NCBI GenBank assembly: GCA_947396885.1 | Contig: OX377201.1 | Span: 69,290,983 to 69,354,982, forward strand | From: Heligmosomoides polygyrus polygyrus | Lineage: Eukaryota > Nematoda > Chromadorea > Rhabditida > Heligmosomidae | Length of the DNA: 64,000 nt | Reading direction: 5' to 3' | In this document: piece by piece, positions 56,774 through 64,000 of the stretch | Numbering within the stretch: position 1 is the stretch's first letter | Layout: each line of letters begins with the position of its first letter | Made by a program: the position numbers and the translations under genes | The notes under the pieces: generated by a model | What the model was told of the DNA's origin: nothing | What the model saw: the letters and a program-made list of their open reading frames with translations, nothing else | The model's database searches: none

Positions 56774-59500
56774 AGCGTTCGTGGCGGGGTCCGCTATTCT
56801 GGTGTCATGACGCCACCTCTCCCGATCCAGCGCTAGATCAGGGTGGACACCAGCTATTTCATTTTTCATCTTCATTTTCAAGTCGTATCAGCCCAGCGCT
56901 GCCTCGGGCGCCCTCTAATCCGCTTTCCAGACACTTCGAAGTTAAGGCCTATCTTGCGGACGCTGTCTTCTTCTCCACGCAGAACGTGGCCGTACCATCG
57001 CAAGCGAGCTTCGCGCATCTTGTCAGCTATCGGCGCGAAACCGAACTTCTGCCGAATAGCCTCGTTTTGGATGCGGTCCATGCGCGTGACTCCGGCCGTC
57101 CAGCGCAGCATCTTCGTCTCCATGACGCTGAGGCGCGTTTCAGCTTCCTTAGTGGCAGGCCAACACTCACTGCCGTACATCGCTAGCGGCCCGATGACTG
57201 CTCTGTAGACCTCCGACTTAAAGCGTTCTGGTATCTTCTTGTCGCAGAGCACGGCAGTCAAGGAGCGCCACCTGGACCAAGCTGCACTCACGCGTGAATT
57301 CACTTCTACCGTCAGTTTGCCGATGCGACTGCTGATCCGAGATACTTAAAGACAGCAGTGCGTGAAGGCTCGATGCCGTTAACCTTGATGGTGCTGGACT
57401 CAGTAGCGTTCGTCGTTAGATACTCGGTCTTCTTCACGTTCAATCTGAGTCCAAAACACTCCAAGCGATCACACCAAGCTTGCACCTCTCGCTCGAGTTC
57501 CCCTTTATTTTCGCTAGCGAGCATTACGTCACCAGCATAAAGCAGTGTCCAGGGGACTGGCTTCTGAAGATCTCGTGTAATGGCGTCCATCACGACAACA
57601 AAGAGGAGTGGGGAAAGCGCAGAACCCTGGTGTACCCCGACCGTGATGGGAAACTCCATCGAGGTTCCAGCTGCAGCTTGAACTCGACTCTTTGGACAAG
57701 AGTAGAGAATTCGCACCCACTCTATGAGCTCTTCAGGAGCTCCACATCGTCGCAGGGCGTATCATACAACCTTACGCGGTACGCGGTCGAAAGCCTTGTC
57801 CAAGTCGAGAAAGGCGATATGCACAAGCTTCTGTCTCTCGCGATGCTTCTCTATCATGAGGCGGGCGGCGTGAATGGCATCAGTGGTGCCACAGCCAGCT
57901 CCGAAGCCCCACTGATTGCTGGAAAGCTGGACGATGTCTCGAATTCGTCCATCGACAATTCGCTCAAAGATCTTCACGCTGTGCGAAAGCAAGCGAATCG
58001 GACGGTAACTGGAGCAGTCTGCAGGACTGTCCTTCTTCTTCCAAATCGGAATCGTCGTACTTTGGCGCCAGCACTCAGGCACTTTCTTCTCCGTCACAAC
58101 CTGATTAAAGAACTTCGCCAACCACTCAGCAGGGTACCAGTACTTGGACTTCCATAAATCAGCTCCCACGTCATCGGACCCAGTCGCTTTGCTTGGCCTC
58201 ATCTTCTTCAAAGTCGCTTCAGTCTCCTCCACGGTGATCTTCTGAACGGGGCCGTGGGTTGGAGCCGTAGAAGAGATGGCTGGATGAGGAAATCCTACCG
58301 TAGAGATTTCCTCAAAGTAGTTGCGCCATCGCTTCAATGCCTTCTTGCGGTCCATAAGAAGATGGCAAAAATAATAATTGATGCCGAAGAACTTCTCAAT
58401 ATCGTCAGTCTGCCGATGGAAACTTTGCGAGTCTATACAGATACCGCTCACCATCGCGTGACTCGAGCTTTTCGTTGACATCTCCATAATGAGTGGCTTT
58501 TGCAACAGCCACGGCCTTCTTGGCAGCTTTCTTCGCTTCTTGGTACTTCCGCTAGTTATCGGCTGTCTTTTCGCCGAGAAACACATGATTAAGCGACTTC
58601 TTCTCCCGTACTTTTGCTTTCATGTCATCTGTCCTGCTTGCCGACCTTCCGTCGCCCAGGCTTCGTAATGCCGAATTCCGAGTGTGCAGCTTGACGTATC
58701 GCGTCATTCCCTTCTCTCTCATTCGCCACTACTTGATTCTTGCTGCACCGCATCGCTCGACAGCCTTCAGTCTCGGAGGGGCGATCTTCAAAGTGCAGAT
58801 CAGCGGTCGGTGACCGCCTCATACGGCAGATCTTCGCGTCTGTGACAATGCTACGGTCGCGATCCTTCACAAGGACAAAGTCTATCTGAGCCTTGGTACT
58901 TCCACTGTAGTATGAGACAAGGTGCGAGTCGCGTTTTCGGAAGACGGTGTTTACTATGGTGAGGTTATGCGATTCCGCGTAATCAAGAATGCGCTCACCA
59001 TCTGCGTTACGTGAACCGTATCCGAAACCACCATGACAGCTGTACCCGTAGCACCTACGTGCACATTAAGGTCAACAGCGACTATGGTGACATCTTTCGA
59101 CGGTACCTCTGCTGTCTTCTCATGAAGCAGGTTTCCAAAACTCATCCTTGGCTTGATCGGAGCAGCCAGTCTGTGGAGCATACGCAGAGAAGAAGTGATA
59201 GATTCGCTCTTTAGCGGCGACAACGGCCTACATCAATCGATCGTCAAAGCGTTCGATGCATACAATCGAGTCACGAAATTGTTTGGGGACGATGACTCCA
59301 ACTCCACTGGTGGTCCTGGGACTTCCACATAGAACGACCTTGAAGCCACGTCCTATGTCCCTTGACTTGCGGCAGGACCACCACGTCTCCTGCACCGCAC
59401 AGTGATCAACTCTTCTACGCTCCAGTGCTTCAACCAACTCGCACGAGCGGCCCGTCAACGTACCCACATTCAGCGTTGCCACGCGGGTCCTGCTTACGTT
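56774..59500 (-). pseudogene. RTE family B retrotransposon, EN-RT, broken
   Basis: Minus strand. Endonuclease: MATLNVGTLTGRSCELVEAL, AVQETWW, GVGVIVPKQF (about 59482-59231), then VDLNVHVG where GDxN is expected, and a frame-shifted IDFVLVKDRDRSIVTDAK (about 58870). Reverse transcriptase: DCSSYRPIRLLSHSVKIFER, NQWGFGAGCGTTDAIHAARL, IAFLDLDKAFDRVPRKVV and an in-frame TGA (57762-57764), then VHQGSALSPLLFVVVMDA and LLYAGDVMLA, where the catalytic YADD has become YAGD. C-terminus: LRWYGHVLRGEEDSVRKIGL. The family differs from RTE copies 1-3 and resembles the BovB/RTE lines annotated as craniofacial development protein 2-like. It is inactive. Confidence 0.9.
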
Positions 59501-60382
59501 CGGACTAGCTCAGTTGCTCCCCGATGCCGTCATCGCATCAGGGACCCTAGCATACTTCCACACTCGCCGGGCTTTGCGAGTGCGCGTCGGCTCCCGCGGA
59601 CGCCGTAGCACTATCTCGAAATACTTGAACTGTCATACACCATGTGATGTGACATGGGTGTTCGTAGGCCGGCCTGTCACAAGGGCCTGTCGCCTGCAAT
59701 CGAATGTCCGTGTTTGGCTTATCTTGCAGAGCGAGCAGTTTCGAGTGGCACCACTCACAATGCTACTCCAGCAGTCCACCCGAGTTCCAAATTGAAAGTA
59801 TAGTGGATCCGTGATACTACCTGATGTCGACGGCGCTCGTGTCAGTTGTACTAATAGCCTTATGAAAGAATTCGGGAAAATGTTGCAATAAAGGACGGTT
59901 CTTATAGGAAGGGGGTTAGCGCGGGTGCAAGAGATGCATTGGTTGGATTACGCTCTCCTTATTTGACTGAGCGAAGAAAGAGCTCCAGGATTTGTTCTGT
60001 TTCGAAACAGGTGCTGTAGATGGCTCGCATCTTGTACATAGTAACTTGTGCGCGCGCGGACCCCCACTTATGTGTATTCAAATGAGAACCTATTTCGTTT
60101 TTTACTCTCATCGCTACACCACCCCAATGGTGTCCAGATTTTGTGCCCACATATTACCAGAAGAAAAAGTTCACATTCAAATTTCACGGTACCCAATCTA
60201 TGAGCGTGAATGAACTTGGAGCATTCAGAGGCTGTTGCCCATACTTGAACATCTCACGCGCACGATCCTGGCTTCACCCTCTGTTACCTAGCTGCCCAAG
60301 TGATGGATAATCCGAAGTGCAATAAAGGTTCTTAATGAATAATATTGCTCGAATATGGTTAAAAGATACTGAATACAGGGCG
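59501..60382. other. No gene recognised; may include the RTE 5' region
   Basis: 59500-59640 is GC-rich and may be the untranslated start of the minus-strand RTE. The CR1-type LINE interrupted at 56719 was not seen to resume here. The rest has no recognised content. Confidence 0.4.
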
Positions 60383-60649
60383 TTTATTAGTCGCTTTTGG
60401 GATGCTTCATGCAGTCCATTTCTAGGGATGTCATGACAACTTAAATGCGTATTAGACCTATACATTGACTGGCAGTTGCCAGCAAATGGACAAGTCAGTG
60501 ATTTGCCCTTCACAGACGTGTCTGGAACCAATTCGCTGACGCGGAGGGATGGAAGGCTTCGGTGGCCCGAGCGAACAATCTGAACCAGGAGCCTAGAATC
60601 GGAAGCACACGACAGCCGGCGCCTCCTCCTACAGCGGTATCACGCCCCC
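60383..60649 (-). repeat. tRNA-derived SINE
   Basis: Full-length copy with head at the right (CGCCTCCTCCTACAGCGGTA) and body CAATTCGCTGACGCGGAGGG, ATGGAAGGCTTCGGTGG. It lies about 130 bp from the next copy, in the same orientation. Confidence 0.85.
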
Positions 60650-60781
60650 ATTTATTAAATAAGAAGAGCAAATCACCGCATGGCCGCAGAAACATAGGAG
60701 AAATATGGACTAACGGTGAGCTGGAAAGCTGCTTGGTAACAGATAAGGCTATCTAGGGCCGAAAGATAATAATAATAATAA

Positions 60782-61082
60782 AAAGGATAAAGGATAAAGG
60801 ATAAAGGACGGCGTTACTCAATCCCTTCTGGGATGCGCCAGCGCATTCTACTTCTACGGGATGTCGTGGAGGCGACATGGATGCGTGTTTGGCCATACAA
60901 TGACTTGCGGTGGCCAGCCGATGAACAAGTCAGCGTTCTATCCTTCCCAGACAAGTCTGGTACCAACTCACCGACCCCGGAGGGATGGAAGGCTTGGTTG
61001 GTCTGAGCGAGAAATCCGAACCAGGAACCTGGTATCAGGTGCACGCGACAGTCGCGCCTCCTCCGACTGCGCCACACGCGCC
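60782..61082 (-). repeat. tRNA-derived SINE, best preserved copy
   Basis: Minus strand, from 61082. The head is GGCGCGTGTGGCGCAGTCGG, with A box TGGCGCAGTCGG. After 40 bases comes GGTTCGGATTTC, one or two changes from the B box GGTTCGAATCC. A body of about 190 bp unrelated to tRNA follows. The tail is (TCCTTTA)3-4 at 60782-60808 (plus: AAAGGATAAAGGATAAAGG). The structure is that of a pol III-transcribed SINE with a short tandem-repeat tail. Confidence 0.9.
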
Positions 61083-61085
61083 CTT

Positions 61086-61112
61086 TATAATAATAATAAT
61101 AATAATAATTAT
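61086..61112. repeat. (TAA)n microsatellite
   Basis: A run of about eight TAA units flanks the SINE head. A shorter AATAATAATAATAA run flanks its tail at about 60768-60781, so the SINE lies within a broken microsatellite. Confidence 0.85.
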
Positions 61113-61685
61113 TTATTACCGTGTTTAAGACACACGTCACAAAAACGAACAAACAAACAACCGTCGAAAAAACACAAGCACCATTAGGGATATGTTCATC
61201 ATTAAAGACTAATAACATAACTATTTCTTCTGCACAAATCCTTTGAAGGAGCCATAGACCTTCTCAGTTAATTCAAAATTGTGTTTTAGAGCCAGATATG
61301 AGGAGGCGGTCTTGCACGTGAAAGCAGAAGACCCTACGGTCGTCTTAGGAGAGCGGTAGGATATCTTTTTAGAATCACCTCTCGTTACCGATGCCAAAAT
61401 ATTATAAAACTGCGAAACATCAACGTCCATGATCCCTGATCCCTGATTCTGAAGATAACACAAATGTCTCTCAGCTTCCTAGGGACTCCCACCCTTCACT
61501 GGACCCCGCTTACTGTCCTCCTCTTTAGTGGTCTCACATTACAGTGTTACGAATCCGGACACCCCTACGTCTTCTGACCCCTCTCAACACGACGTAGGTG
61601 ACACCACACAACTTCGCCTTCCTCCCAAAACACTCCTCCACCACTTTTGTGCAAACAAACAAACACGCACACAGACAAACGACCG

Positions 61686-61733
<48 letters not shown>

Positions 61734-63829
61734 GATACGATAGAATATGCATGTAGCAACACAGGGTTGTTATGAGTGGATAACCCCCGAAGATCTGGAA
61801 AATACGTGATTGCGCATTTTTCTGGATTACCTTTAAATGCTCAGAAAAACAAAAATTAAAATAGAAAATAATTAAAGCCGACGAATAATCGAAGACTTTC
61901 ATTCATTTTTCATCCTACTACTGCTTGGAATTTGAGGGTAATTTAACGTGTTCTGCTTAGAAAAATTCGAACTGCGCGTTATTTTTTATTTAGTAGACGG
62001 GTTTGGCTTTCACAGAGATTGACGACTACCAAACATAGAAGAATCTCAGAAAGTTTGACCACAACTACGTTCTAGAAACCAAAGCCGCATACATTTTTGC
62101 TCGCTCCTGTGCCCTTTAAAAGTTTAGCTCACCATCATAGCTCACCATTCTAAGCTCACAAAAAATAGGAAAGTGAAACTCACCAGCAGTCACTTTTCTA
62201 TTTTTTGATTACTTACAAAACGTATCCGTTCAAGGCGAGGTTCTGCAATACCACGCACGTCGCCCAGTCAAAACGGCGGTTGGCGAGGGAAAAATCCGTC
62301 GCAAACCGTTGCACGCTCCTCACAAATCCTTCACTTTTAGGTTTTTTGAAAAAGGTGTGGCACCGTTCGACTCGCCTCCTCAGGACTACGCCACCCTATA
62401 TACACCTTTACCAGAACACCATATCCTCGCCGTGGGTGACCCAAAAATGAGTGGAGCGGACTTTTTGCATTTGGAGCGCAGCTTATTTCCCAGAACTGGC
62501 ATGTTTTCGGAGTATCTCAGACACGGCATACGTCACCAGTGCTTTGTGATGTCAGTAATGCTCCGAGAGTGCGCCGTGCACACTGGGAAATGCGAAGCCT
62601 TCAAGACTTTTTCGAAGCGTTTGAAGAAATTTATACGAAATTTCCAGTCGTCCTACTTAGGATTTGCTCCAATCTGTAGGCAAGCCTTTTGGAGTGTGCT
62701 GCGCAAAATGTCTATACACCTTATCATTCATATATCATATAGACAAATAGACCAGAGTGGATAATCATACCAAATCATATAATAGAATTAGGTGAAAATC
62801 TATACGTAAAAGTGTTTAGATAATTATTGTATTATTATTTATTAAAATTATTTTCATAGCTCCTCAATAACACAAAATACGATGACACAAAAATTTTGAA
62901 CAAAGGACAACAACATTATCTAAACCAACAAAACCAGCAAGAGAAAAGCGGTGATTTTTTAGTAAGCCGTCTTTTAGTAACTCCTACAGAATTCCATATT
63001 TTAAAATATGAGACATATATTTGAATTTAATAGCTCACGCTCTATCTTTTGTCATACAAATCATAGAGTTGAGTAATGCATATAGGCCCGACAGAGTCAC
63101 TCGAGTGAGCTCGACAACTTGTAAAGTGAGCTTAGCATGAAGAAAACAGCTTATCTTAATGAACGAAAGGTATGGGGAACCAAATGGCTTCTGTCTGTCT
63201 GGTATACAATGAGTTTTGCAGTTCCACCGACTATGGCGGAGTTTCCACGGGTACTGACAAATTGGAGCGCGGGCGTGTCCGGAGTGCAATAACTCTGTAA
63301 AAGTTGAATCCCTCTGGCTGCAACTTGTGGGTTTTATACGCAATAGGAAGTTATAGTGGTGCGCTGAAACACAGCAATGTAACTTATGATTAGTCAAACT
63401 TAGCACGGTGCGAAAATGCTGGTTAGGTTTGTGCGACACCATTTTTCGGATTTCAGTCGACCCCCGCAGAAAGACGCTGAGAGCTAACTGCCTGCAAACA
63501 CGTAGGCGCGCAAAACACTTACGGTGCTTTACGATGACGTGCTCTCAGCTTCCCAGCTGCCTCAACTGCCTTAGCCCCAGTTGCCATTTTAGAGCGGCGG
63601 ACTCAGCGCTTTAAGTTTCCTGCACTCTTACTCGCCCACATTTTAGTCTCAACATTCTCAATAAGACCATTCCGTTCAGCACGAAAAGCTCTATCGAATG
63701 GTCACTCTCGACCAATCTCGAAAAAGTCGATATTTTGACAATTTCGCATCGAGGCTCTAGGCCGAGCCTGCGCGGATGATGACGTTATCGAAAATCGGTC
63801 ATCGAAATTGAAATTAAATTTTTCATCCG
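61113..63829. other. No confident gene
   Basis: Holds an (AT)n run (61689-61730) and an open frame at 62309-62764 (plus, 151 codons, starting MHAPHKSFTFRFFEKGVAPF, with DYATLYTPLPEHHILAVGDP). It looks partly protein-like but has no recognised domain or splice support. The region from 62800 to 63060 is AT-rich. Nothing else is supported. Confidence 0.4.
61689..61730. repeat. (AT)n microsatellite
   Basis: About 21 uninterrupted AT units. Confidence 0.97.
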
Positions 63830-64000
63830 AGCTTCGTTCAAAATCATCTAGGTTGTTGGGACGCTGATAGGAATCCGACGTATGAAAAGATACGAAAAGA
63901 CGGAATACTTGACGACGGATGTGAATGAGCTCGGATCTATCAAAATCAGTGGTACTGAGCTCTCACGAGTGACATCTTTCAAGTATCTTGGGTCAACAGT
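63830..64000 (+). pseudogene. RTE family B fragment, runs off the right edge
   Basis: The plus strand from about 63895 reads RYEKTEYLTTDVNELGSIKI then SGTELSRVTSFKYLGST. This matches KKTEYLTTNATESSTIKVNG, IEPSRTAVFKYLGS in the 56.8-59.5 kb RTE (post-FADD region). Only this part is in the window, so intactness cannot be judged. Confidence 0.85.

Noticed and set aside
60990..61082. Functional tRNA gene
   Set aside because: The A and B boxes are present but the acceptor and anticodon stems do not pair well, and the sequence continues into the repeated SINE body.
61689..61730. Frames ending in YIYIYIYI
   Set aside because: They are translation of the (AT)n microsatellite.

Overview
The window looks like nuclear DNA of a parasitic nematode, most likely a strongylid or hookworm-type worm. 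This is inferred from compact exons with short AG/GT-bounded introns, a splice acceptor 8 bases before a start codon as in spliced-leader trans-splicing, an ephrin with a GPI-anchor tail, and a dense load of RTE and CR1 retrotransposons, mariner and hAT DNA transposons. There is one 200-base assembly gap (39447-39646).

Host genes. Two genes can be reconstructed. The first is a plus-strand 12-exon sugar-transporter-like MFS gene (16991-28715) whose exons join in phase to 478 codons plus a stop. The second, on the minus strand and convergent with it, is an ephrin gene (29249-31962 visible). Its exons join in phase from inside the ephrin domain to a C-terminal hydrophobic GPI signal; the first exon (signal peptide) was not found. 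The two coding ends are 533 bp apart. Everything else that looks like protein is retroelement or transposon, or is too weak to call.

Mobile DNA, left to right. 1-1195: inverted repeat flank and a 42-bp minisatellite. 1196-7886: a dead RTE retrotransposon (copy 1), split near its 5' end by a 3.1-kb hAT-like element (1350-4478) that itself holds mariner remnants, a SINE piece and a MITE. 8.9-13.4 kb: an RTE scrap, a SINE and a broken CR1-like LINE. The transporter introns hold a hAT-end fragment, SINEs, a GC-rich hairpin, a 1.4-kb foldback element, and a 2.6-kb hAT-like element carrying a third RTE fragment. 39.7-45.4 kb: minisatellite split by a 5.1-kb hAT-like element that carries an almost intact RTE (copy 2). 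46.8-47.1 kb: a MITE inside a MITE. 50.1-52.4 kb: a second RTE-type family, a SINE and a mariner with both ends. 55.6-59.5 kb: a CR1-like LINE whose reverse transcriptase is cut at motif A by the tail of an opposite-strand RTE. 60.4-61.1 kb: two SINEs. The right edge enters a further RTE copy.

The most informative patterns are: (1) a hAT-like family with terminal CAGGGGTGTGCGTAA and heptamer-rich subterminal arrays, shown by 8-bp target duplications and by an in-window empty site; (2) a second hAT-like element with a perfect 8-bp duplication; (3) a tRNA-derived SINE family with about a dozen copies; and (4) several layers of nested insertion that give a relative chronology.
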